A stretch of 22,055 nucleotides of DNA from contig JBGVQS010000026.1 of the NCBI GenBank assembly GCA_045127595.1, positions 1-22,055 on the forward strand, given 5' to 3'. The notes under the pieces are model-generated. The model was given only the letters and a program-made list of their open reading frames with translations. It ran no database searches and was not told the origin of the DNA. Source of the DNA: Scatosoma sp045127595. GTDB taxonomy: Bacteria; Bacillota; Clostridia; Christensenellales; Borkfalkiaceae. Made by a program: the position numbers and the translations under genes. Below, piece after piece: positions 6,322 to 13,883 of this stretch (its first letter is position 1; every line of letters starts with the position of its first letter).

Positions 6322-7566
6322 TTAAACTCTCTTTGAGATAACTTCTTTTTCGAACTTTTCTACTTCATCCCACCAATCTTCTTTCAAGCCTTGACGGGAA
6401 AGATATTCTTCCCAAACGTCCGTGAAAGGCAAATATTTTACTCTTTCGTGCATATAGAAGACTTTGGTGAAGTTGCCTTCGTCCTGCAATTTCTTCATTT
6501 CCGCATACGGTTGCAAAATTGCGGAAAGCAACGCTTTTTGCATGGAACGTACGCCCGTTACCCAAGCGCAAAGACGGTTGATGCTCGCGTCGAAATAGTC
6601 GAGCGCTACGATTACTTTCTCGTCCGCGTCGTTGCGAATGATTTCTTTGGAAAGTTCTTTCAATTCGTCGTCCACAACGATTACGTGGTCGCTATCCCAT
6701 CTTACGGGACGGGATACGTGGAGCTGCACTTTGTCATAGAAGGCAAGCATGGACGGAATTTTATCGGAAACGACTTCCGTAGGATGATAATGTCCCGTAT
6801 CAAGCAAGCAGCAAATACCGCGCGTCGCCGCATAGTTTTGATAGAATTCGTTGCTGCCTACCGTATAGCTTTCTACGCCGATACCGAATACTTTGCTTTC
6901 TACCGCAGGAATCACCCATTCCTTATCGTAGCCTTCCAACACTTCGTCCAAGGACTTCTTCAAACGAAGACGAGGACCGAGTCTATCCGCAGGAATGTCT
7001 TTCGTACCGTCGGGTACCCAAAGATTTACACAGCAAGGGCTGCCCATCGCTTTACCGATTTGCGCCGCGATCTTCATACAAGCCTTCCCGTGGTTTACCC
7101 AGAACGTTCTTACTTCTTCATCGGGAGAGGACAAAGACAAACCGTCTTTCATCATGGGATGAGAGAACCAAGTCGGGTTAAAGTCAACCCCTTCCAAGCC
7201 CGTTTCCTTCGCCCATTTTACCCAAGGTTCAAAATGCTTGTATTCATAAGCGTCGCGATCTACTTTTCCCTTATCTTCGCCAAGAATTGCATAGCAAGCG
7301 TGTACGTTTACGCGCTTTTTACCGGGCATGAGCTTGAACGCTCTCGTAAGGTCGGCAAACAATTCTTCGGGATTTCTCGCTCTGCCGGGATAGTTCCCCG
7401 TCGTCTGAATACCGCCGGAAAGAGAATCGCTGCCGTCGAAACCGATAACGTCGTCCCCCTGCCAACAATGTACGCTTACGGAAAGCTTAGAAAGTCTTTC
7501 CATTGCCGCTTCCGTATCCACGCCGAATTGCGCGTAGATTTTTTTAGCTTCTTCGTATCTGGACAT
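6322..7566 (-). CDS. rhaA: L-rhamnose isomerase
   Basis: This 414-residue enzyme converts L-rhamnose to L-rhamnulose in the cytosol, the first step of the pathway. Recognisable RhaA stretches include VSVHCWQGDDVIGF near the N-terminus, QTTGNYPGRARN, GLEGVDFNPTWFSHP, the metal-site glutamate in PAVESKVFGIG, CLLDTGHYHPTEVV, and RWDSDHVIV with further metal ligands. The length is that of the family. The ATG at 7566 was chosen over an in-frame ATG five codons upstream because AAGGAG lies immediately before it. It lies downstream of rhaB with a 116-base gap that contains only a short GGGC/GCCC hairpin near 7632-7642. No encapsulation-like extension is seen, fitting a cytosolic role ahead of the compartment. 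Confidence 0.95.
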   Translation of the reverse strand: MSRYEEAKKIYAQFGVDTEAAMERLSKLSVSVHCWQGDDVIGFDGSDSLSGGIQTTGNYPGRARNPEELFADLTRAFKLMPGKKRVNVHACYAILGEDKGKVDRDAYEYKHFEPWVKWAKETGLEGVDFNPTWFSHPMMKDGLSLSSPDEEVRTFWVNHGKACMKIAAQIGKAMGSPCCVNLWVPDGTKDIPADRLGPRLRLKKSLDEVLEGYDKEWVIPAVESKVFGIGVESYTVGSNEFYQNYAATRGICCLLDTGHYHPTEVVSDKIPSMLAFYDKVQLHVSRPVRWDSDHVIVVDDELKELSKEIIRNDADEKVIVALDYFDASINRLCAWVTGVRSMQKALLSAILQPYAEMKKLQDEGNFTKVFYMHERVKYLPFTDVWEEYLSRQGLKEDWWDEVEKFEKEVISKRV

Positions 7567-7682
7567 ATGTATCTCCTTCATCTATATATTTATATATTAT
7601 TTTTTGATTATGTTTTTGCGGAATGTTTTTAGGGCTGCGCCCCTTTTAGGCTTATTTGCCGCTACAAGTTTCCGCGCGCGTC

Positions 7683-9065
7683 TTATAATTCGTTAATATC
7701 GAACGAATTTTTAACGATCTTTCTACCCGCCTTGACGTTTTCAATATCTCCGCCGCCAACCATCTGCATCATAAGGTTGCCGATTGCCGTACCTTCGGTA
7801 GGCCCTGTGATAATCTTCTTGCCAGTGTATTTTGCCGTCAGCTCGTTCAAGAAGCCGTTCTTGCTGCCGCCGCCGATAATGTTCAGCGTTTCGTATTTCT
7901 CGCCCGTAACTTCTTCAAGCGCTTTCAACGACAAATCGTAATATTTCGCAAGGTTGTTATAAATAACGTACGCCATTTCGCCAACGGTCAACGTCTTGCC
8001 CACAGCCGCGTTGATTTCCGCCGTCATATTTTCAGGCGCCATAAATCTTTGATCGTTTACGTTGATTTCGTATTCGACGGGGTTTTCTCTCGCCATGCAA
8101 ACAAGCTCCGCAAAGCTGTATTTATCGTCAAGCTCGTGGCGAACCTGCTGGATCATCCAAAGCCCCATGATATTGATTTGCAAGCGGTATTGCTTGTCAA
8201 CGCTCCCTTCGTTAGAATAGCCCGCGTCCAACGCTTCCTTGGAAGTATGTGCGTAGTTTTGTTCTACGCCAAGCAACGACCAAGTACCGCTGGAAATATA
8301 CGGCGTTTGCGCTTCGAGCGGCGCGGCAAGTACCGCGCTTGCAGTATCGTGGGTTGCGGGAAGAATGACTTTCGCTTTATAACCTACGATTTCTGCGATC
8401 TCGTCGGAGAAGTCCCCTACAACCGTACCCGGCTGTGCAAGCTCGCCAAACAGTTCCTTTTTATAACCGAGCTTTTCGATAATTTCTTCATCCCACGTAT
8501 GGGTAACGGAATTGACCATGCCCGTCGTCGTCGCGTTGCAATATTCCTGCTTTTTCACGCCCGTCAAACGGAAGTGGAAATAATCGGGCAACATCAATAA
8601 AGATTTCGCCTTTGCCATGCGTCCCGTCTTTACGTCGTCTAACAGTTGGTAAACGGTGTTAAAGGAAGCAAACGCAATCCCCGTTTTTTCGAAAAGCTTT
8701 TCAAACGGAATAACCGAATGTACCTGCGGAATCGTCGTTTCCGTTCTCGAATCGCGGTAACAATACGTGCCGCCGATCGCTTGATCGTTTTCGTCGAGCA
8801 ACGCATAGTCCACACCCCAAGTATCAATGCCGACCGAATAGGGAATTTTCCCAATTTCTTTCGCCTTTTTCAAACCGTTCAAAATTTCCTGAAAAAGACG
8901 TTCGTGCGTCCACATCAAATGCTTTTCTCCGTCGCAGCCCGTCAACATTTCAGGCCCGTTTTGGAAACGGTAAATTTCTTCCGTGATCATTTTCCCGTTT
9001 TCAAGATACGCAACAATGTGTCTGCCGGACGACGCGCCAATGTCTATCGCAAGGTAATATTTCAT
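7683..9065 (-). CDS. rhaB: Rhamnulokinase
   Basis: This 460-residue FGGY-family kinase phosphorylates L-rhamnulose to L-rhamnulose-1-phosphate, the aldolase substrate. The N-terminal ATPase motif AIDIGASSGRH, the substrate-domain motif IDTWGVDYALLD followed by YCYRDSRT, PATHDTASAV, the SSGTWSLLG strand and the C-terminal NIIGGGSKNGFLN are diagnostic of RhaB-type kinases. ATG at 9065 follows CAGGAG; an in-frame extension of 18 codons upstream has no better ribosome binding site and was rejected. It is the first gene of the leftward operon, about 50 bases below the predicted start site of the promoter at 9123-9151, and is divergent from the DeoR regulator. The C-terminus and length are intact. 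Confidence 0.95.
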   Translation of the reverse strand: MKYYLAIDIGASSGRHIVAYLENGKMITEEIYRFQNGPEMLTGCDGEKHLMWTHERLFQEILNGLKKAKEIGKIPYSVGIDTWGVDYALLDENDQAIGGTYCYRDSRTETTIPQVHSVIPFEKLFEKTGIAFASFNTVYQLLDDVKTGRMAKAKSLLMLPDYFHFRLTGVKKQEYCNATTTGMVNSVTHTWDEEIIEKLGYKKELFGELAQPGTVVGDFSDEIAEIVGYKAKVILPATHDTASAVLAAPLEAQTPYISSGTWSLLGVEQNYAHTSKEALDAGYSNEGSVDKQYRLQINIMGLWMIQQVRHELDDKYSFAELVCMARENPVEYEINVNDQRFMAPENMTAEINAAVGKTLTVGEMAYVIYNNLAKYYDLSLKALEEVTGEKYETLNIIGGGSKNGFLNELTAKYTGKKIITGPTEGTAIGNLMMQMVGGGDIENVKAGRKIVKNSFDINEL

Positions 9066-9122
9066 GCTGTTTTCTCCTGTTTTTTCACTGATAAAGGCAT
9101 ACTCTCCCTTATGCTTCAATTC

Positions 9123-9151
9123 ATTATATCATATTAAAATATTTTTGTCTA
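9123..9151 (-). promoter_or_regulatory. Leftward sigma-A promoter of the rha-BMC operon
   Basis: On the minus strand, -35 TAGACA (9151-9146) and a perfect -10 TATAAT (9128-9123) are separated by exactly 17 bases, putting the start near 9116. It is the only promoter I can see for the whole leftward operon. Confidence 0.75.
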
Positions 9152-9166
9152 TATATGTTCGAAAGA

Positions 9167-9195
9167 TTGACAAAAAAACTTTTCAGTGGTAGAAT
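9167..9195 (+). promoter_or_regulatory. Rightward sigma-A promoter of the DeoR gene
   Basis: A perfect -35 TTGACA (9167-9172) and -10 TAGAAT (9190-9195) have a 17-base spacer. Its -35 lies only 15 bases from the -35 of the leftward promoter, so one bound regulator could control both. Confidence 0.8.
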
Positions 9196-9219
9196 ATAAG
9201 CACAAATGAACAAAAACGC

Positions 9220-9241
9220 GCAAAAATATGCACATTTTTGC
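9220..9241. promoter_or_regulatory. Candidate operator (perfect inverted repeat)
   Basis: GCAAAAAT at 9220-9227 and ATTTTTGC at 9234-9241 form a perfect 8-bp inverted repeat with a 6-base centre, just downstream of the predicted rightward start site and before the DeoR ribosome binding site. Nearby A-rich repeats (CAAAAACG at 9211-9218, CCAAAAAACG at 9243-9252) could be extra half-sites. Autoregulation by the DeoR protein is the simplest reading. Confidence 0.5.
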
Positions 9242-9266
9242 ACCAAAAAACGATTAGGAGAAAAAA

Positions 9267-10004
9267 ATGGCGCTCACAGAAAGACAAAATGAAATTTTGG
9301 GGGTTTTAAAAGAGAATAAATCGGCGGGCGTAACCGCCCTTGCCAAGCAGTTATACGTAAGCGAAGCGACCATTCGCCGCGACCTTGCGGAACTGAAAAG
9401 CATGGGGCTGATCGAACGCAGCCACGGCGGCGCGATACTGCCCGAAAACGCAGAAGAAATCTCTATCTTTTTCCGTATGGAAAAAAACGCAAGCGAAAAG
9501 GAGCGGGTTGCAACCAAAGCCCTGCCGTATATTCCTGCGTTCAAATCGGTATTTATCGACAGCTCCTCCACGGCGCTTGCCTTAGCGGAACGCATTGATC
9601 TAAATTATAAAACGGTGGTAACGAACAACCTGCAAACGGCAATTCAGCTTTCCAAAAAGCCGAACATTAACCTGATTTTGCTTGGGGGGAACGTGCATTT
9701 TAACACGAATTCCACCATGGGGACTTGGACAGCTCGGCAGCTTGAAGATTTCGGGTTCGATTTGATGATTTCTTCTTGCGCCGCAGTTTGCGACAGCAGT
9801 GCGTTTGAACGCTCGCTCGAACAAAAGGAAATCAAGCGCGCCGCCTTTCAGCATTGTAAACAACGGATTTTGTTGATCGACCACACGAAATTTACCGCGC
9901 ATGGAACGTACCGCTTGGCGGCGTTGTCGGAATACGACTTGATTGTAACCGACGACACTCCCCCTATCGCTTTGGACGTCGGGAAGGCGAAGCTCGTTTA
10001 TTAA
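9267..10004 (+). CDS. DeoR-family transcriptional repressor, probable regulator of the rha-BMC operon
   Basis: This 245-residue regulator has a typical N-terminal DeoR winged helix-turn-helix (residues about 4-57, including VSEATIRRDLAELKSMGLIERSHGGA). The C-terminal sugar-phosphate-sensing domain (about 75-235) shows IDSSSTALALAER, VVTNNLQTA, LLGGNV and LIDHTKF. The family normally derepresses catabolic operons on binding a phosphorylated sugar intermediate; here rhamnulose-1-phosphate, or a product such as DHAP, would be the natural candidate. The ATG at 9267 follows TTAGGAG. It is divergent from rhaB, sharing a 200-base control region with back-to-back promoters and an inverted repeat. No signs of decay. 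The family is clear; target and effector are inferred from position. Confidence 0.9.
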   Translation: MALTERQNEILGVLKENKSAGVTALAKQLYVSEATIRRDLAELKSMGLIERSHGGAILPENAEEISIFFRMEKNASEKERVATKALPYIPAFKSVFIDSSSTALALAERIDLNYKTVVTNNLQTAIQLSKKPNINLILLGGNVHFNTNSTMGTWTARQLEDFGFDLMISSCAAVCDSSAFERSLEQKEIKRAAFQHCKQRILLIDHTKFTAHGTYRLAALSEYDLIVTDDTPPIALDVGKAKLVY

Positions 10005-10058
10005 ATAATGGATAGCGGTTAAAAAAGCACTTTTTTCTCATATTTTTTTCATTTACGC

Positions 10059-10087
10059 TTGCTTTATTTTTGCATATGCTTTATAAT
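10059..10087 (+). promoter_or_regulatory. Promoter of the PHP-domain gene
   Basis: -35 TTGCTT (10059-10064) and a perfect -10 TATAAT (10082-10087) are 17 bases apart, giving a short leader before AAGGAG at 10097-10102. The PHP gene can therefore be expressed independently of the DeoR gene. Confidence 0.55.
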
Positions 10088-10108
10088 AAGTTTCATAAGG
10101 AGCGAATT

Positions 10109-10858
10109 ATGATACAAGATTTACACGCACATACTTATTATTCTTTTTGCTCGCAAGACAAACCAGAAAAGGTGATCGAAACCGCAATCGCAAGCGGTAT
10201 TCAGCAGCTTGGTCTTTCCGACCATAACTACGGGATCGGCTGCGCTCGCAAGGAGTTTTGTTGGAATCAAGGCACGCGCCTTGACGCGGACTATGAAAAG
10301 ACTTTGGTAAAATATTACGACCATATGCGTCTATTAAAGGACAAGTACGCAAAGAAGATCAATCTGCTTTGCGGCATTGAAGTTTGCACTCTGCAAAATG
10401 GCAAGGATAGCTATGCGTTGCCTGAAAAAGCGGACGTTTCCTTCTTCGATTTTTGCCTGCTGGAAAATTTGGACCACCCTACGTCCATTACAAACGGAGA
10501 TTTATTTTCCTTTGCGAAACGTTTGGGCTGCCCTGTAGGGATTGCGCACACCGATATGTTTGCCTTTATCCAAAAGATCGGGGAAGAACCCCACCGCTAT
10601 TTCCGTAAAATGGCGGAAGCGGATATCTTCTGGGAAATGAACGTCAATTACGACAGTATCCACGGTTTTAAAGTCCACGATTACGTAACCGAATTTTTCA
10701 AAAACAAGCAACAGCAAGAAATTGTAAAAAGATCGGGCGTAAAGCTTTCGGTTGGGTTTGACGGACATATCGTTCAGGAATACAAGCCCCAGCGCGTCAT
10801 CACGGCAAACAAGCTTATCAAAGACATGGGTATCCGTCTTGCCTTTGAAAACAAGTAA
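10109..10858 (+). CDS. PHP-domain phosphoesterase, histidinol-phosphatase-like
   Basis: This 249-residue protein of the polymerase-and-histidinol-phosphatase (PHP) superfamily is a metal-dependent phosphoesterase. The metal motifs appear in order: DLHAHT at residues 4-9, LSDHN near 35, GIEV near 90, GIAHTDMF around 147-154, and a C-terminal GFDGHI. The length fits single-domain HisK-like histidinol phosphatases. No other histidine biosynthesis genes are nearby, so a different sugar-phosphate or nucleotide substrate is equally possible. The ATG at 10109 lies behind AAGGAG; a longer in-frame start at 10070 overlaps the promoter and was rejected. It follows the DeoR gene with its own promoter and ends at a strong terminator, so it looks like a single-gene unit. 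Confidence 0.85.
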   Translation: MIQDLHAHTYYSFCSQDKPEKVIETAIASGIQQLGLSDHNYGIGCARKEFCWNQGTRLDADYEKTLVKYYDHMRLLKDKYAKKINLLCGIEVCTLQNGKDSYALPEKADVSFFDFCLLENLDHPTSITNGDLFSFAKRLGCPVGIAHTDMFAFIQKIGEEPHRYFRKMAEADIFWEMNVNYDSIHGFKVHDYVTEFFKNKQQQEIVKRSGVKLSVGFDGHIVQEYKPQRVITANKLIKDMGIRLAFENK

Positions 10859-10865
10859 ATTAACC

Positions 10866-10907
10866 AAAAAGCAGTTCGCTGATTTCATTCAGCGAACTGC
10901 TTTTTTT
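10866..10907. terminator. Strong bidirectional intrinsic terminator
   Basis: GCAGTTCGCTGA at 10871-10882 and TCAGCGAACTGC at 10889-10900 form a perfect 12-bp stem with loop TTTCAT. It is flanked by five A on the left and seven T on the right. It serves the PHP gene rightward and the nucleotidase gene leftward, the two genes converging on it. Confidence 0.95.
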
Positions 10908-10931
10908 ATATGCATTTTTATAAAACGCACG

Positions 10932-12872
10932 TCAATTTTTCGTTACGATTTTCAGTAAAACAGGGCCCAACAATTCCACCAACGGACTTCCGTCCGCCTT
11001 TATGTATTTTTTGATTTGTCCGCGCACCAAAACAACGTCTCCAACCTGCGGCTTCGTACCCGTGAAATCGGCATATTTATTACCGTTTTCATCACACAAT
11101 CCGTATATGTATAACAAGTTTCCGTTTTCGTCTTTTAAATAAATATTCCCGTAATAATCGTTGATTATTTTTTCAATCGTAGCCTGCACGTAATAATATT
11201 TCGAAGTCGTTTCATTATCCGCAAGCGCGTTGCCGATCGCTAAAATTTCAGGAATCCCCGTCAGCACGATTTCTTCTTCGGGCGCGGTCAAGTTCCCATC
11301 TTCGATATATTTCGCAATCAAATCGCGCGCATACGTCGTTTCGTCATAACGAGCAATTTCCGTCAAACCGTTCGGTTTATATTGCGAAGAATAGGTGTCC
11401 GTAACCACGTAATACGTCTTTGTCAGTTGAATATTTTCTTTCACGCTTGCGCCGTATTCTCCGTAGCCGATAAAATAATTCGAGTTCGACGTTTCAAAGA
11501 ACTGCGATCTTAATTTCGCCCCGGAAATGGAACAGAGCACCAAGGGATTGTCAAAGGGTAAAACGTCCAGCAGGTTTCCGTATAAAACTTCCCCTGCCGC
11601 GACTTCGTAAGGAGCGCGCGTACTCAAAAAACCGCCGCCCAAAACAATGTCGTATTCGTCTCCCCATCTTTCAACGCCCGCCTGATAATACAAGTTTGCC
11701 GCAAGCTGACGAAGCTCCGTCGAAGAAAGCTTTCGATCGATCCGCCCAAGCTTTTTGCCTGCAAGCGCAATTTGTTCGTCGTACTTATCGAGCAGCTCGT
11801 TTACAATCGGATCGTCCGCCCCGTTTTGATAAACGCTCGTTTTTACGCAATTCGCTTGATGAACTTTGTTGCTACCGTTGGCAACGTTGATTTGCACTTC
11901 CGCATGGGAAATCCCTTTGTTGTCGCCGCCTCCCTGCACGTGATAAACCCCTTTCGAGTCCTTTACCACGTAGCTTTGATGACTGTGCCCTTCAAAGACC
12001 AAATCCACGTACCCGTTCGACAACGCAACGTCGTAATAGCCAAATCGGCTGTCTGAAAGGGTTTGTTCGGACGAAAGAGAAGATCCGTAACCGTCGTGCA
12101 AGGAATACACGATATAGTCAGCCCCTTCCGCACGCAGTTTTTGCGATTCCGCCTTGACAAGCGCCGTCAACTCGTCGTCTACTTTGAAATATACGTCCTG
12201 CACTTTATCCGCGGAAATGGAAGAATAACAATCCCCAATCGCGCCGATAATCCCGATTTGTACGCCGTTTATTTCCACGGTAACGGACGGCTCGCAATAA
12301 TCCACCCGCTCGTTTGTAGTGCGGTCGTATACGTTGATCGCAAGGAACGGGAAATCCGCAAGCGCCGCATTTTCTTCTATGTACTGCGTGCCCCAATCGT
12401 ATTCGTGATTTCCAAGCGTCATAGAGGCAAAGCCCAAATCGTTCATCCATTCGGTAATGATTTTACCCTTCGTCAAGTTCGATTCCGACGCGCCCTGCCA
12501 CATATCCCCCGAAGAAAGAAAGACCGTGTTTTCGTTTTCTGCGCGCGCATTTTTCAAATAGGTCGTCAGCTCGTCCACGCCCGGATGAGAATCCCCGTCC
12601 GCCAATTTTCCGTGCAAATCGTTGATCGCAAAAAAATCAAACGTTACTAATACCGACGAGTTACAATCGTCGCAAACGCCGTTATTGTCCGCGTCCGTAT
12701 GTTCTCCGTCCGTAATTTGTCCGTCGCTAGAATCAGGTGCTTCGGACGTAGAACCGCTCTCTATCCCCCCAATCGAGCTTTGAGAATTTTCCGCACTGCT
12801 CGTTCCCGACGCTGCACACGCCGAAAAGAGCATTATAAAGCTCAATACTGCCGTTAATAGGCTTTTTTTCAT
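10932..12872 (-). CDS. Surface lipoprotein of the UshA/5'-nucleotidase family with C-terminal OB-like domain
   Basis: This 646-residue exported metallophosphoesterase is predicted to hydrolyse extracellular nucleotides for phosphate or nucleoside salvage. It has a lipoprotein signal (lipobox LFSAC), then a Ser/Gly-rich linker, then a small Asp/Asn/Cys calcium-site-like motif, HTDADNNGVCDDC. The metallophosphatase domain (about 80-330) has all the metal motifs: NDLHG, SGDMWQG, LGNHEYDWG, SLHDG and EGHSHQ. A 5'-nucleotidase C-terminal domain follows (about 360-525, with LGGGFLSTRAP and NPLVLCSI). The last 100 or so residues resemble an OB fold (VQATIEKI...GDVVLVRGQIKKY). ATG at 12872 follows GAGGTG. 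It is a single-gene unit with a perfect promoter upstream and a shared terminator downstream. Family certain; substrate not determined. Confidence 0.9.
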   Translation of the reverse strand: MKKSLLTAVLSFIMLFSACAASGTSSAENSQSSIGGIESGSTSEAPDSSDGQITDGEHTDADNNGVCDDCNSSVLVTFDFFAINDLHGKLADGDSHPGVDELTTYLKNARAENENTVFLSSGDMWQGASESNLTKGKIITEWMNDLGFASMTLGNHEYDWGTQYIEENAALADFPFLAINVYDRTTNERVDYCEPSVTVEINGVQIGIIGAIGDCYSSISADKVQDVYFKVDDELTALVKAESQKLRAEGADYIVYSLHDGYGSSLSSEQTLSDSRFGYYDVALSNGYVDLVFEGHSHQSYVVKDSKGVYHVQGGGDNKGISHAEVQINVANGSNKVHQANCVKTSVYQNGADDPIVNELLDKYDEQIALAGKKLGRIDRKLSSTELRQLAANLYYQAGVERWGDEYDIVLGGGFLSTRAPYEVAAGEVLYGNLLDVLPFDNPLVLCSISGAKLRSQFFETSNSNYFIGYGEYGASVKENIQLTKTYYVVTDTYSSQYKPNGLTEIARYDETTYARDLIAKYIEDGNLTAPEEEIVLTGIPEILAIGNALADNETTSKYYYVQATIEKIINDYYGNIYLKDENGNLLYIYGLCDENGNKYADFTGTKPQVGDVVLVRGQIKKYIKADGSPLVELLGPVLLKIVTKN

Positions 12873-12905
12873 AGTAATACACCTCTTGTAATCTACTGCT
12901 TTCTT

Positions 12906-12934
12906 ATTATACTATGCCAAATTTTGATTGTCAA
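12906..12934 (-). promoter_or_regulatory. Consensus promoter of the nucleotidase gene
   Basis: On the minus strand, perfect TTGACA (12934-12929) and perfect TATAAT (12911-12906) are separated by 17 bases, about 35 bases from the ATG. It lies just past the terminator of the upstream transporter operon, so the nucleotidase is a separate transcription unit with a strong promoter. Confidence 0.9.
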
Positions 12935-12952
12935 CTATATTGCGGCATATTC

Positions 12953-12987
12953 AAAAGGACAGGTATTCAACGCATACCTGCCCCCTT
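12953..12987 (-). terminator. Intrinsic terminator of the transporter-cytidylyltransferase operon
   Basis: CAGGTAT at 12960-12966 pairs with ATACCTG at 12974-12980. The stem extends with wobble pairs between the five-C run (12981-12985) and AAGGA (12955-12959), then two A-U pairs. On the minus strand it begins six bases after the stop codon region and is followed by TTTTG. The U run is short, so efficiency is uncertain. Confidence 0.65.
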
Positions 12988-12992
12988 GTTTT

Positions 12993-13880
12993 TTAAATAT
13001 CATAGATTTTATCAATCTTTTTCAGCTCGCTGAACGTGTCGATTTCCACAATATCGTCCAAGCTGCATTCCCGAATGGCAATTTTATAATTTTCTTTCTT
13101 ATAACGCAAAGCCGTCTGTTCCCAATACCGTTCCTTACCGCCGGGCGAAAAATACACTTCTTCCAAGTCCTTTTCAAGCTGCGCGCCGTCTTTTGCGTCC
13201 CAATAAGAAACGCCAACCATCTGATGACAATTTTCACCGCCGACGCCCTGTTCTACGATAAAGCCGTTTCCGTCTACGCGGAAAAACCAATCGTCCGTTA
13301 CTTCTACGGGCGCGCCCAAGAAATTGCTCGCATATTCATACTTGCGGATCAAATTCGGATTTTTCAACAATAAGTCGGATTCCAAAACGTACGCGTTTTG
13401 CAACAAATCACGGATACAATACGCCGAGGAAATATTATTGCTTTCATTGTACATGGGGTTTTCGACAAACTTAATGTTGGGATAACGGTGCAAAAGCTGT
13501 TCAAACTGCTCCCCAAGATAACCGCGCACCAACACAATTTCAGGGATTCCCGCTTTTACTACCGCGTCCAACAGTGTTTCAATCAAGCGTTTCCCGTGCA
13601 CGCGTATCAAAGGCTTGGGCGTGTTTAACGTAATCGGCACAAGCCGTGAACCAAACCCTGCCGCCAAGAAGATCGCTCTCTTGACGCGATACGGCTCTAA
13701 TGCGTCCAAGCCCTTGGACGTAATAAATTTGCCGTTATAAAAACCCTTTTCAATTAAATCGTTTACTACCTTGTTGACCGATCCGACGGAATATCCCGTT
13801 TGCTCGGCAAGCGCTCTTTGCGACATACCCTCTTGCTCGGCAACAGTCGTTAAAATATCAAACTCTTTTTTGCTTAACAC
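12993..13880 (-). CDS. Winged-helix / LicC-PntC-like cytidylyltransferase fusion
   Basis: This 295-residue two-domain protein has a winged HTH at residues about 1-60 (recognition helix in GYSVGSVNKVVNDLIEKGF), then a nucleotidyltransferase domain. The latter opens with the NTP-binding signature IFLAAGFGSRLVPIT followed by TPKPLI. It continues with VRGYLG, NNISSAYC and LESDLLL, which match CTP:phosphocholine (LicC) and CTP:2-aminoethylphosphonate (PntC) cytidylyltransferases. The start is GTG at 13880, whose ribosome binding site AAAGGAG lies in the last codons of the permease gene, so translation is coupled. It is last in an operon with a phosphonate/iron-type importer. The likely job is CMP activation of an imported phospho- or phosphono-amino-alcohol, with the HTH regulating the operon. 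No LicA-type kinase is seen, which favours a substrate needing no phosphorylation. Substrate is inferred. Confidence 0.85.
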   Translation of the reverse strand: MLSKKEFDILTTVAEQEGMSQRALAEQTGYSVGSVNKVVNDLIEKGFYNGKFITSKGLDALEPYRVKRAIFLAAGFGSRLVPITLNTPKPLIRVHGKRLIETLLDAVVKAGIPEIVLVRGYLGEQFEQLLHRYPNIKFVENPMYNESNNISSAYCIRDLLQNAYVLESDLLLKNPNLIRKYEYASNFLGAPVEVTDDWFFRVDGNGFIVEQGVGGENCHQMVGVSYWDAKDGAQLEKDLEEVYFSPGGKERYWEQTALRYKKENYKIAIRECSLDDIVEIDTFSELKKIDKIYDI

Positions 13881-13883
13881 AGC

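Noticed and set aside
5134..7632. Long plus-strand open frames opposite ackA and rhaA (5134-6270, 6391-7632)
   Set aside because: They are antisense shadows of well-supported genes, with arginine-rich composition and no domain signature.
7627..7648. Possible terminator between rhaB and rhaA
   Set aside because: Only a GGGC/GCCC stem of four to five pairs with a three-base loop, and the following run on the transcribed strand is A-rich rather than U-rich.
10015..10050. Possible terminator after the DeoR gene
   Set aside because: The AAAAAAG/CTTTTTT repeat is an A/T-only stem with almost no loop; it cannot be separated from the AT-rich background.
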